The notes below the pieces were generated by a model. That model was not told the DNA's origin. It made no database searches and saw only the letters and a program-made list of their open reading frames with translations. Made by a program: the position numbers and the translations under genes. From CAJCIS01 sp965276755 (lineage in GTDB: Bacteria; Pseudomonadota; Alphaproteobacteria; Acetobacterales; Acetobacteraceae), in NCBI GenBank assembly GCA_965276755.1, contig OZ255625.1, positions 992,001 through 1,056,000 on the forward strand: a DNA stretch of 64,000 bases, read 5' to 3'. Shown here one piece after another: positions 36,332-44,131 of the stretch (positions within the stretch are counted from its first letter, which is position 1; each line of letters opens with the position of its first letter).

Positions 36332-37255
36332 TTAGCTCCTTATAGGTGATACGTTTGCCGGTACGCCCAACACCTTACGGAAGCGGCCACCATCAACCAG
36401 TTTGCGCTCGTTGAAGCGATAGGTCTGCTCAGCGACATAGGCATTCAGGTGAGCGGGTTCCACCGACACGTAGGTGCCTTTCAGAGCACGCTTAAACAGG
36501 CTCCAGAAATTCTCCATGCCGTTCGTGTGCACGTTGTCCCGCACGTATTCGACGGCGTGATCCACAACCTGATGCACGTAGTCGGCAGACAGGCCCGCGT
36601 AGGACATGAGCGCGTCCGTGTGAATGGCGCTGCCCGGCTCCGCGACGGCGCGGACGGCATCTTGAACCGTCTTCTTCTTGCGGTTCGGCACATGCTCAGC
36701 GGCAACCTTGCTATGCTCAGTATTCGTGCCACGGCGCAGCACGCCCATAATGACTTCCTTACCCTTCACGCCGCTGCCCGTGATCGTTTTTGCGCGGCGC
36801 GTTGCACTCATGTTCTTGGACCGGCCGCCAATGAAAGTCTCATCGGCTTCAAATTCGCCGCCGCTCTTGATAAAAGAGCCGGTTTCCATGGCGAGCCGGA
36901 TGCGATGGAGCATGAACCACGCGGTCTTTTGCGTGACGCCAATACCGCGATGAATTTCATAGGAGCTGACGCCGTTTTTGCAGTTGGCAATTAGCCAGAT
37001 GGCGGCAAACCACTTGTCCAGGCCGAGCGGGCTATCCTCAAAGATCGTGCCGACCTTGGCAGAGAATTGCTTGCGGGGATGCTCGCTCTTGCATTCCCAC
37101 ATGCGACGGGTTGCCAAAAACCGCACGTCAGACCGCCCGCAGGTCGGGCAGCACACGCCCTCGGGCCAGCGAAGCTCAACCATCGTGGCGAGGGTCACGT
37201 CGGGGTCCGCGAAGTGGCGGATGGCTTCAACGAGGGTTTTGGGTTCGCTGCTCAC
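36332..37255 (-). CDS. IS1595-family transposase
   Basis: A 307-residue transposase with the N-terminal zinc ribbon (VCCPTCGRSDVRFLATRRMW and ECKSEHPRKQFSAKVGTIFE), the helix-turn-helix NGVSSYEIHRGIGVTQKTAW, and the catalytic domain: GGEFEADETFIGG (Asp), GSAIHTDALMSYAGL (Asp), and NVHTNGMENFWSLFKRALKG (Asn and Glu of the family's DDNE/K pattern). GTG start at 37255, 26 bases inside the right inverted repeat. No interruption is visible. Confidence 0.95.
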   Translation of the reverse strand: MSSEPKTLVEAIRHFADPDVTLATMVELRWPEGVCCPTCGRSDVRFLATRRMWECKSEHPRKQFSAKVGTIFEDSPLGLDKWFAAIWLIANCKNGVSSYEIHRGIGVTQKTAWFMLHRIRLAMETGSFIKSGGEFEADETFIGGRSKNMSATRRAKTITGSGVKGKEVIMGVLRRGTNTEHSKVAAEHVPNRKKKTVQDAVRAVAEPGSAIHTDALMSYAGLSADYVHQVVDHAVEYVRDNVHTNGMENFWSLFKRALKGTYVSVEPAHLNAYVAEQTYRFNERKLVDGGRFRKVLGVPANVSPIRS

Positions 37256-37280
37256 GCCCTATGGTATGGCACGGCCGGTT

Positions 37281-37304
37281 TACTGAGTCAAGTATGTTAT
37301 TACC
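37281..37304. repeat. Right terminal inverted repeat of the IS1595 element
   Basis: 24 bases ending GTATGTTATTACC, a perfect reverse complement of the left repeat. Directly followed by the AAAACTTT duplication (37305-37312). Confidence 0.95.
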
Positions 37305-37447
37305 AAAACTTTTGTCAGTTTTTGCCCGGCAAATCTTGCCGACAGGGCTCGCAGGCCCAGGGGCAACTCGTTGAATTACTTATCGCGGGATGCGGCACGC
37401 GACTTGCTGATCCACTGGTGTCATCACCCAGTGTAAGGATCGCACAA

Positions 37448-37633
37448 ATGTCCGGCTTCACCACTGACGTCCAGATCATCCCCGCCGACGCCATCATGAC
37501 GCGCGGAACCGTCGTGCAGCCCAGCGCGGCCCAACCAATCCTCTCAACCCGTCCCGGCCGCTTCTCAATATCTGAAGAAACCGCCAAACTAATCGCCACC
37601 ATCGCCCCGCACCTGCTGCGACTAGCCGCCTAA
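37448..37633 (+). CDS. Small protein of unknown function
   Basis: A 61-residue ORF with AAGGA eight bases before its ATG. It reads SGFTTDVQIIPADAIMTRGT and ends LIATIAPHLLRLAA. No family recognised, but composition is protein-like and the start signal is good. It follows the IS1595 element by about 140 bases (where I see no gene) and is followed immediately by an R1 repeat, as most real genes here are. Confidence 0.4.
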   Translation: MSGFTTDVQIIPADAIMTRGTVVQPSAAQPILSTRPGRFSISEETAKLIATIAPHLLRLAA

Positions 37634-37680
37634 ATCAAAAGTTTTTTGGTCCTTTTTTCAAAAAAGGACTGCTTCCCTAT
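37634..37680. repeat. R1 dispersed palindrome
   Basis: AAAAGTTTTTTGGTCC, hairpin TTTTTTCAAAAAA, then GGACTGCTTCCCTATT, directly after the small ORF. Confidence 0.85.
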
Positions 37681-37951
37681 TCCTGAAGCGTCACCCGGAC
37701 CAAAAGCCACACCAGCTCACACGCAGCCGTGATCGTGCGGAACACCTCGCGGCTGCCGCCACCCAGCGCCGCACAATCCCCTGACTCTGCAAGTTTTGCT
37801 GCACAAGACGCCGGCCCGTCTCTCTGGTCACATGCCAGCCCACGCGCGTGACATGCAACTGCCTGCCGCCAATCCCGTTGCCCGCGTGAACGACACTCGC
37901 CTGTGGAACGATCACCTCCCCGGCGCCACCCATCTTGATGGAGTTCCTTTG
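37681..37951. other. Gap upstream of the secreted low-complexity gene
   Basis: About 270 bases without a supported gene. A minus-strand open frame covers it (ending ITAACELVWLLVRVTLQE) but has no convincing start or family and extends into the next gene. GGAG near 37940 serves the ATG at 37952. Confidence 0.3.
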
Positions 37952-38989
37952 ATGCGCATGACCCTTCTGACCAGTGCTGCCGTGCTCGGCTTAGCGCTCT
38001 CGCTGCCTGCTTTCGCGCAGACCGCAACCGACCCAACGCCGGCCAATCCCTCCGCGGTCAAGGACGGCACGCCGGGCGCCGGCACAGGCAGCGGTGCGGC
38101 CCCCGGCAACGATCCCGCCAACTCCGGCAAAACAGGTGCCACCCTCGGTGCTCATGCCCCGCAACAGGATCCCGGCCCGATGGGCGCCACCACCAACCCC
38201 TCGCCCGCCGATAGCGGCACTGTCCCGCCGGGCGCCCCGCCTGCCAGTGCCACCGGCATGGGCACTAGCGGCAACGGATCGGACCAGAACACCCCGACCG
38301 CCACCGCGCCCAGCCATCCCCACCATCACCGCATGAGCAAGTCCGCCAACACCACCACCGGCGATGATACAGCCAGCAGCGGTGGCCACTGGTCCCACCA
38401 GCCCGGCAGCGGCATGAGCGGCCCTGCCTCCACCCAGGCCAGCAACATAGACAGCGCGGACACGCACAGCACCATTGCACCGCATCTGCCCCAACCCCGC
38501 ATCGGCATGAACGCCGGGCCTGACGGCTACCTCCGCGCCGCTGACCGCGCGCTTGCCGCCCACAAGACCGGCGCCGCCCAGCAGGCGCTAGAGATGGCCG
38601 AGACCCGCCTGCTCGATCGCAGCGCGGCTGCGGGCTCTGCCAGCCAGCCTGACACCAACCCGCGCATCGCCGCTGTAAGCGCGGCGCGTAAAGCGCTGGC
38701 CGAGAAGAACTGGAAGGCTGCGCGCATGTCCATCAGGGAAGCCATGAACACCGGTGGCAGCGCCGGCATGGGCCACGAAGAGGGCGGCATGGCCAGCGAC
38801 AGCGGCAGCACGATGCCCGCAGGCAGCATGGGCTCCGGCACCGTTTCGCCAACGCCCAATCCGGGCAACTCCAGCCCGCCTGTCAACCCGACCGGCGCCG
38901 GCCCTGACGGCACGCACGCCGTCGGCACAGGCAACGGCGGCGGCGCGCTAGGCACAACAACCAACGACAGCGCCGGCGGCGCCAAATAG
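37952..38989 (+). CDS. Secreted Gly/Ser/Pro-rich protein with a helical core
   Basis: A 345-residue exported protein. Signal peptide MRMTLLTSAAVLGLALSLPA ending AFAQ. The mature part is mostly low-complexity (many Gly, Ser, Pro, Thr, Asn, with a PSHPHHHRMSK patch). A structured stretch at about 190-255 has two helix pairs: DGYLRAADRALAAHKTGAAQ, ALEMAETRLLDRSAAA and VSAARKALAEKNWKAARMSI. The C-terminus is again Gly/Met-rich (MGHEEGGMASDSGSTMPAGS). Likely periplasmic; the His/Met-rich ends could bind metal, but that is a guess. No known family. Confidence 0.7.
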   Translation: MRMTLLTSAAVLGLALSLPAFAQTATDPTPANPSAVKDGTPGAGTGSGAAPGNDPANSGKTGATLGAHAPQQDPGPMGATTNPSPADSGTVPPGAPPASATGMGTSGNGSDQNTPTATAPSHPHHHRMSKSANTTTGDDTASSGGHWSHQPGSGMSGPASTQASNIDSADTHSTIAPHLPQPRIGMNAGPDGYLRAADRALAAHKTGAAQQALEMAETRLLDRSAAAGSASQPDTNPRIAAVSAARKALAEKNWKAARMSIREAMNTGGSAGMGHEEGGMASDSGSTMPAGSMGSGTVSPTPNPGNSSPPVNPTGAGPDGTHAVGTGNGGGALGTTTNDSAGGAK

Positions 38990-38992
38990 AAG

Positions 38993-39045
38993 GTGGTCTG
39001 GGGCCTCGGGCCCCAGCGGGTCCAGGGCAGAGCCCTGGCCGTGCC
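38993..39045. repeat. R2 dispersed repeat
   Basis: GTCTGGGGCCTCGGGCCCCA then GCGGGTCCAGGGCAGAGCCC, an R2 unit right after the secreted-protein gene. Confidence 0.8.
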
Positions 39046-39127
39046 ATTAACATAGCGGCCCCCGCCAAAATTCCTGGCCTTTGTGGCGTAGCGTGCCTAT
39101 CTCTCTCGCCAACCTATCCCGGAACAA

Positions 39128-39158
39128 GGGTCTGACCTCCCCAGGTCAGGCCCTTTTT
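39128..39158 (+). terminator. Rho-independent terminator or typA leader attenuator
   Basis: Stem arms GGGTCTGACCT and AGGTCAGGCCC (one G-U type mismatch) around CCCC, followed by TTTTTC. It ends 25 bases before the typA start. It can terminate the upstream transcript, or act as an attenuator if the typA promoter lies further upstream. Confidence 0.75.
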
Positions 39159-39183
39159 CGCATCCGAAAAGCCGCGCGCTCCC

Positions 39184-41010
39184 ATGGACATCCGCAACAT
39201 CGCTATCATCGCCCACGTCGATCATGGCAAGACCACGCTGGTCGACCAGCTCCTCCGCCAATCCGGTTCCTTCCGCGAACACCAGGTCGTCGCCGAACGC
39301 GCGCTCGACCGCAATGACCTCGAGCGCGAACGCGGCATCACCATCCTTGCCAAATGCACCAGCGTCGTCTGGCGCGGCACGCGCATCAACATCGTCGACA
39401 CGCCGGGCCACGCCGATTTCGGCGGCGAGGTCGAACGCATCCTCAACATGGTCGATGGCGCCATCGTTTTGGTCGACGCCGCAGAAGGCGTGCTGCCGCA
39501 AACCAAATTCGTCGTCGGCAAAGCGCTGGCGCAGGGCCTCAAACCCATAGTCGTGGTCAACAAGATCGACCGTCAGGACGCGCGCGCCGACGAAGTGCAC
39601 AACGAAGTCTTCGACCTCTTTGCGGCCCTAGGCGCCACCGACGAGCAGCTCGATTTCCCCATGCTCTACGCCTCCGGCCGCCAGGGCTGGGCCACCGTGG
39701 CGCTGGATGGCGAGCGCAAAGACCTCGCCCCCATGTTCGACCTCGTCCTGTCCCACGTCCACGCCCCGGAACTGGACAAGGACGCCCCCTTCGGCATGGT
39801 CGCCTCCATCCTCGACTACGACAACTTCCTCGGCCGCGTACTGACCGGCCGCATCGAACAAGGCCGCGCCCGCCTCAACATGCCGCTGCGCGTCACGCGC
39901 GCCGACGGCTCGGTGGTCGAAACCGGCCGCCTGACCAAGCTCATGGGATTCCGCGGCCTGGAACGCGTGGTGGTCGAGGAGGCCGAAGCCGGCGACATCA
40001 TCGCCATCGCCGGCATGACGGAGGCGACCGTGCCCGACACGATCGGCGCCATGGAGCTAGCCGGCGCGCTGCACGCCACCCCCGTCGATCCGCCCACGCT
40101 GGCCATGACCTTCCGCGTCAACGATGGCCCCCTGGGCGGCCGCGAGGGCAAGAAAGTCACCTCCCGCCAGATCCGCGACCGGCTGCTGCGCGAGGCCGAA
40201 GGCAACGTCGCCATCAAGATCACCGAATCCCAGGAATCCGAGGCGTTCGAAGTCGCCGGCCGCGGCGAACTCCAGCTCGGCGTGCTGATCGAAACCATGC
40301 GCCGCGAGGGCTTCGAACTCACCATCGGCCGCCCCCGCGTCCTCACGCGCGAGCACCCCGACACCGGCGCGCGCGAAGAACCCTTCGAGGAAGTCCTCGT
40401 CGATGTGGACGAGCCCTACGCCGGCGTGGTCGTGGAAAAACTGTCGCGCCGCAAAGGTGTCATGCAGGACATGCGCCCGTCCGGCGGCGGCAAGGTGCGG
40501 CTGACCTTCCACATCCCCTCGCGCGGCCTGATCGGCTATCACGGCGAATTCCTCACCGACACGCGCGGCACCGGCATCATGAACCGCATGTTCAGCGGCT
40601 ACGAAACCTGGGCCGGCAACATCGAAGGCCGCCGCGCCGGCTCGCTCATCAGCTCCGAGGGGGGCGCCGCCGTGCAATACGCGCTCTGGTACTTGCAAGA
40701 GCGCGGCACGCTTTTCGTCAGCCCCGGTGAGGCCGTCTATGTCGGCATGATCCTGGGCGAGCATTCGCGCGAGAGCGATCTGGATATCAATCCGATCAAG
40801 GAAAAAAAGCTGACCAACATTCGCGCTGCGGGCAAGGATGACGCAATGCTGCTGATCCCGCCGCGCCGCATGAGCCTGGAACAGGCCATCGCGTATATCG
40901 AGGACGACGAGCTGGTCGAGGTGACGCCAGGCGCCATCCGCCTGCGCAAGCGCTACCTCGACCCGCACGAGCGCAAGCGCCACGAGCGCCGCGCCAGCGA
41001 CGCGGCTTAG
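39184..41010 (+). CDS. typA: Translational GTPase TypA/BipA
   Basis: A 608-residue ribosome-binding GTPase of the EF-G type. G motifs: IIAHVDHGKTTLVDQLL (P-loop), ERGITILAKCTSV (switch I), VDTPGHADFGGEVERIL (G3) and VVNKIDRQDARADEV (G4). Then domain II, EF-G III/V-like domains and the TypA-specific C-terminal domain with ISSEGGAAVQYALWYLQERG and AGKDDAMLLIPPRRMSLEQA. It aids ribosome assembly and translation under stress and cold. Length is normal for the family. Confidence 0.96.
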   Translation: MDIRNIAIIAHVDHGKTTLVDQLLRQSGSFREHQVVAERALDRNDLERERGITILAKCTSVVWRGTRINIVDTPGHADFGGEVERILNMVDGAIVLVDAAEGVLPQTKFVVGKALAQGLKPIVVVNKIDRQDARADEVHNEVFDLFAALGATDEQLDFPMLYASGRQGWATVALDGERKDLAPMFDLVLSHVHAPELDKDAPFGMVASILDYDNFLGRVLTGRIEQGRARLNMPLRVTRADGSVVETGRLTKLMGFRGLERVVVEEAEAGDIIAIAGMTEATVPDTIGAMELAGALHATPVDPPTLAMTFRVNDGPLGGREGKKVTSRQIRDRLLREAEGNVAIKITESQESEAFEVAGRGELQLGVLIETMRREGFELTIGRPRVLTREHPDTGAREEPFEEVLVDVDEPYAGVVVEKLSRRKGVMQDMRPSGGGKVRLTFHIPSRGLIGYHGEFLTDTRGTGIMNRMFSGYETWAGNIEGRRAGSLISSEGGAAVQYALWYLQERGTLFVSPGEAVYVGMILGEHSRESDLDINPIKEKKLTNIRAAGKDDAMLLIPPRRMSLEQAIAYIEDDELVEVTPGAIRLRKRYLDPHERKRHERRASDAA

Positions 41011-41037
41011 GCGAAGTAAAGCAAGGCAAGCGAGAAG

Positions 41038-41117
41038 CAAGGCCAGGGCTCTGCCCTGGACCCGGCAAGGGGCTCTGCCCCTTGCATTCCCGCTGGGGCC
41101 TGAGGCCCCAGACCCCA
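41038..41117. repeat. R2 dispersed repeat
   Basis: CCAGGGCTCTGCCCTGG and AGGGGCTCTGCCCCTT hairpins followed by GCTGGGGCCTGAGGCCCCAG, downstream of typA. Confidence 0.8.
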
Positions 41118-41157
41118 AATTTAAGCTCGGCGCCGTCATGCGTCCGGCGTCCGACCG

Positions 41158-41196
41158 TCATTGCGAGCCGCCTCTTCGGCGGCGTGGCAATCCAAG
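41158..41196. repeat. R4 dispersed repeat
   Basis: TCATTGCGAGCCGCCTCTTC then GGCGGCGTGGCAATCCAAG, the second R4 copy. Between it and 41276 nothing else is recognised. Confidence 0.8.
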
Positions 41197-41276
41197 GAAC
41201 TCCCCACCACTACAACGTCGGCAGCTTGCGCCGGACGTCATCATAGCGCAGCTTCGTTGCAAAGTACAAGCAGGCA

Positions 41277-41579
41277 ATGACCTTGGGCGAAAAAACCCCC
41301 GCCATCTACATCGTCACCAACAAGCGTCACGGCACCCTATACGTCGGCGTCACCTCCAACCTCATCAAACGGATCCACGACCATCGAACCGGCGCCTCGC
41401 GAGGCTTCGCCAGCCAACACAGCTGCACCCTCCTCGTCTATTATGAACTGCACGCCAATATGTCCACTGCCATAGCTCGCGAGAAACAAATCAAATCCGG
41501 CTCACGCGCCAGGAAGATTGCTCTGATCGAACAGCAAAACGGTGCATGGTGCGATCTCTACGCGGATATTATTGTGTAA
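41277..41579 (+). CDS. GIY-YIG nuclease-superfamily protein
   Basis: A 100-residue single-domain protein of the UPF0213/YhbQ type. The GIY-YIG strands read PAIYIVTNKRHGTLYVGVTS (the YIV...YVG pair), followed by the Arg-containing helix NLIKRIHDHRTG, then EKQIKSG and the metal-binding-type Glu region (YYELHANMSTAIAREKQIKS). Such proteins cut or bind DNA; this small group is uncharacterised and common in mobile or accessory positions. Start ATG at 41277. Confidence 0.85.
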   Translation: MTLGEKTPAIYIVTNKRHGTLYVGVTSNLIKRIHDHRTGASRGFASQHSCTLLVYYELHANMSTAIAREKQIKSGSRARKIALIEQQNGAWCDLYADIIV

Positions 41580-41615
41580 CCGGCTAACTGCCAGGCGAAT
41601 TCAGGCGTTTTCAGC

Positions 41616-42270
41616 TCACCTCGCTGCCGCCTTCATCAGCCACCACATGACGGACGCCTGAACACCATACGCCATACCGCCATCGATATCGTCCGACGCA
41701 CAAATGCGATGGGCCCCGAAGAGCTTGCTGGCAGCATCGCAAGCTGTATAAGCAATCTTTTCAGCCGACCCGGCACGTAGAAGAAATCGGTTGAACTTGG
41801 ATGCGTATGGCATTGTTGGATGCGTATGGCATTGCTGGCCAATACTGCGAAGGTATTTCCGCCCGCGGATGGGTAGCAAGCATCAACGTGTAAACGGAAG
41901 TGCATGACGACGCTAACCTCAACGCTTTTGCCTCATCGTCAAGAACGCACCGGTGATAATCACTCCTGCCTGCCCAAGCATCCATCGACCACATCCACTT
42001 TAATTCTAGCAGCACGCTCGGGGTTTCATCTCGAGCCGCAAGTAGTGCAAGATCCACATGGTTCCATTCCCTACGAACAATCACCGGCACGTTTTTAAGT
42101 CTCTTATAGAGACCGAATGCCATGCGATCACGAAAATGATGTTCGGGTTTGCTGGTCAACGCCAGATAGGCAAGCTCATTTGGCGCAAAGGAGTTCGCGG
42201 CGTCGGCTACCGCCTCACGCAAAAGATTGTCATGATTATCGGAAGCCACCCTTTGCTCTCCATCGAACAA
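41616..42270 (-). pseudogene. PD-(D/E)XK-like protein broken by a 19-bp duplication
   Basis: From the TTG at 42270 the frame encodes FDGEQRVASDNHDNLLREAV, an HVDLALLAARD strand and PSVLLELKWMW, whose D and E-x-K resemble a PD-(D/E)XK nuclease core. After SQYWPAMPYAS a directly repeated 19-mer (TTGGATGCGTATGGCATTG, 41797-41815 and 41816-41834) shifts the frame. Removing one copy joins it to KFNRFLLRAGSAEKIAYTAC and on to VMWWLMKAAAR at 41616; the corrected length is 636 bases, exactly 212 codons. The start may lie further upstream, where the frame stays open for 12 more codons. No named family recognised. Confidence 0.65.
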
Positions 42271-42387
42271 GACCCGCCGCTCTCTACTTCTAAACCATGT
42301 TCCTATGTTCGATCAAAGCGCCTGTTCCTCCGTCCCGACCTGCCACGCCCCCCGGCAGCCGCGCAAGCCCTGTCAAATTTGCCGCCC

Positions 42388-43569
42388 TTAGCCAAGCCGC
42401 GCAACCACCACATACACCGCAATCGCCAAAACCCCAGCCCCGGCCTCAACCAACAACATCCCATCCGTCCCGAACCTCGTCTGCGCCAACCCGTCGATCA
42501 TCGTCATCGCCGCAATCGGCACATTGCTCAAACTAATCAGCACATCGCACTTGCTCGCCGCCGCACCACCCGCGGCCGCCGCGTCCAGCACCACCGCGTA
42601 ACACGCCCCGTACGCCATCCCCCCGACACACGCATAAACCAGCGTAAAGGCCGCAAACACCACCGGCGTCTTCGGCAAAACCACCAGCCCCACCGCACAA
42701 ACCGCCATCGCAAAACCCGCCAGCAAATACCCGCCCCGCCGGTCGATCACATCGCAAACATACCCCCCAACCAAACACCCGCCCGCCGCCACCACGCCAC
42801 TGAAAACCCCCGTCACCACCGCCACCAACCCCGCCGACGCCCCCCAATCCCCCGCCACCGCCGAAAACAAATTCGCCGCAGACCCAGTCCCCATCGGCAA
42901 AACCATAATCAGCAACCCCAGCGCCCCCGGCCGGGACCGCACCAACCCCCAAACCTCCCCGCTCAAATTCCGCAGCGTCCCCGAAAGCGCCCCAGCCCGA
43001 TGCACATGCACCGGCTCTCCCACAAACCCGAGCGCAAAAACCCCGCAAGCACACAACCCGCCCAGCACCACCGCACTCAGCCACGCCACCCCGCTATGCG
43101 TGGCAATCCAAAGCCCCAGCCCCCCACCAACCCCCACGCCCCCCAGATTCCCCGCTGTGCTCCACCCCCCAGCCCGCCCCCGCTGCCCCGCCGGGCTGCT
43201 CCGCGCCATAATCCCATTGGTCGTCACCCCGATCAGCCCCATTGCCGAGCCAATCAGCACTGCCAGCAAGCTCAGCGCCCCCACGCCGGCCACAAACCCG
43301 CTGCCCGCCACGCACACCGCCAGCGTCAAGCAAGCCGCCGCATAAAACGCCCGATAAGACCACACGCTATCGACAACCGGCGCCCACACGATCTTGCCCA
43401 CCTGCAGCCAGGTCAAAATCGCCACCACGGACGCCACCGCCGCCGTGCTCACCCCTGCATGCGACAGCAAATATCCCAACGTGACCGAGAAATACCCGGA
43501 AGCAATCCCGAACGGCAGATACATCACCAAAAACACCGCCGGATAAGGCAATCGTTCATCCATCCGCAC
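42388..43569 (-). CDS. MFS transporter, AmpG/PAT-like
   Basis: A 393-residue protein with twelve hydrophobic segments, beginning YPAVFLVMYLPFGIASGYFS and ending ADGLAQTRFG-type tail (IDGLAQTRFGTDGMLLVEAG). The 'GYLLSHAGVSTAAVASVVAI' and 'WAPVVDSVWSYRAFYAAACL' segments fit the PAT/AmpG branch of the major facilitator superfamily, whose members import muropeptides or acetyl-CoA. Substrate is not determinable. It ends just before the frameshifted nuclease-like gene and is divergent from the suf operon. Confidence 0.8.
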   Translation of the reverse strand: MRMDERLPYPAVFLVMYLPFGIASGYFSVTLGYLLSHAGVSTAAVASVVAILTWLQVGKIVWAPVVDSVWSYRAFYAAACLTLAVCVAGSGFVAGVGALSLLAVLIGSAMGLIGVTTNGIMARSSPAGQRGRAGGWSTAGNLGGVGVGGGLGLWIATHSGVAWLSAVVLGGLCACGVFALGFVGEPVHVHRAGALSGTLRNLSGEVWGLVRSRPGALGLLIMVLPMGTGSAANLFSAVAGDWGASAGLVAVVTGVFSGVVAAGGCLVGGYVCDVIDRRGGYLLAGFAMAVCAVGLVVLPKTPVVFAAFTLVYACVGGMAYGACYAVVLDAAAAGGAAASKCDVLISLSNVPIAAMTMIDGLAQTRFGTDGMLLVEAGAGVLAIAVYVVVARLG

Positions 43570-43583
43570 TCACCCCCCAACTG

Positions 43584-43630
43584 ACAAAAGTTTTTTGGTC
43601 CTTTTTTTCAAAAAAGGACTGCTACTCTTC
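43584..43630. repeat. R1 dispersed palindrome
   Basis: AAAAGTTTTTTGGTCC, hairpin TTTTTTTCAAAAAA, GGACTGCTACTCTTCC, in the divergent gap between the MFS gene and the suf operon. Confidence 0.85.
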
Positions 43631-43671
43631 CTACCCTTGACTACCCCCTCCCCAACCCGCATCTAGTAAAT

Positions 43672-43690
43672 CAGGACCCAGCCAGTCCTG
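43672..43690. promoter_or_regulatory. Possible operator upstream of the Rrf2 gene
   Basis: Inverted repeat CAGGAC-CCAGCCA-GTCCTG, 15 bases before the Rrf2 start. A -35-like TTGACT lies at 43637. It is a candidate site for Rrf2 autoregulation; nothing in the sequence proves binding. Confidence 0.35.
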
Positions 43691-43704
43691 TTACAGGTGT
43701 CCCC

Positions 43705-44121
43705 ATGTTCCGCCTCTCCAAACTCACAGACTACGCCGTAGTCGTCCTGGTCCGCCTGGCCCGAGGCACCGACATCCAGACCAGCCCCACCATAGCCTCG
43801 GCCACCGGCATCCCCGAGCCCACCGTAGCCAAGGTCCTGAAAACGCTCACCCAAGCCAACCTCGTCGCTTCCCATCGCGGCGCCCATGGCGGCTACCGCC
43901 TGGCCCGTCCCCTAGCCTCCATCGCGGTCGCCGAGATCATAGAAGCGCTGGACGGCCCCATAGCCCTGACCGCCTGCGTGGACGGCGGCGGCTGCGATTC
44001 CGCCATCCTTTGCCCCATGCACAAAAGCTGGGACCCGGTGAACACCGCCATCCGGCAGGCCCTCTCCGCCATTTCGCTTGCCGACATGCAGGCCGCCTCC
44101 CCCGCCCTAGTCGGCGCGTAA
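43705..44121 (+). CDS. Rrf2-family regulator of the suf operon
   Basis: A 138-residue winged-helix regulator. MFRLSKLTDYAVVVLVRLAR is the Rrf2 N-terminal helix; SATGIPEPTVAKVLKTLTQA and HRGAHGGYRLARPLASIAVA form the wing. Three Cys residues (TACVDGGGCDSAILCPMHKS) are placed like the Fe-S ligands of IscR/SufR-type proteins. It starts the suf operon, with sufB 11 bases after its stop, and probably represses it when clusters are plentiful. Confidence 0.92.
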   Translation: MFRLSKLTDYAVVVLVRLARGTDIQTSPTIASATGIPEPTVAKVLKTLTQANLVASHRGAHGGYRLARPLASIAVAEIIEALDGPIALTACVDGGGCDSAILCPMHKSWDPVNTAIRQALSAISLADMQAASPALVGA

Positions 44122-44131
44122 AGGAACCAAG

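Larger units (their letters stand above)
32796..37304. mobile_element. IS1595-family transposon with a peptidase passenger
   Basis: Complete element bounded by 24-bp perfect inverted repeats (GGTAATAACATACTTG inward from both ends) and an 8-bp direct duplication AAAACTTT, the size known for this family. Inside: a trypsin-like peptidase gene reading inward from the left end, a 59-aa ORF and the transposase reading inward from the right end, so the gene groups are convergent. Two other ISs (33596-34918 and 34922-35949) lie in the peptidase gene. Without them and the two extra TTA copies the element would be 2152 bp. IS1595 relatives are known to carry passenger genes. Confidence 0.92.

Noticed and set aside
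37677..38036. A minus-strand ORF of 119 codons ending LVWLLVRVTLQE
   Set aside because: No good start, no family, and it overlaps the 5' end of the secreted-protein gene; its hydrophobic end alone does not support a gene.
39354..40730. A 458-codon plus-strand frame within typA
   Set aside because: Out-of-frame Arg/Pro/His-rich reading of typA.
42058..43584. A 508-codon plus-strand frame opposite the MFS gene
   Set aside because: Composition (His, Pro, Arg, Gln) is that of an antisense shadow of a membrane protein gene; no family.
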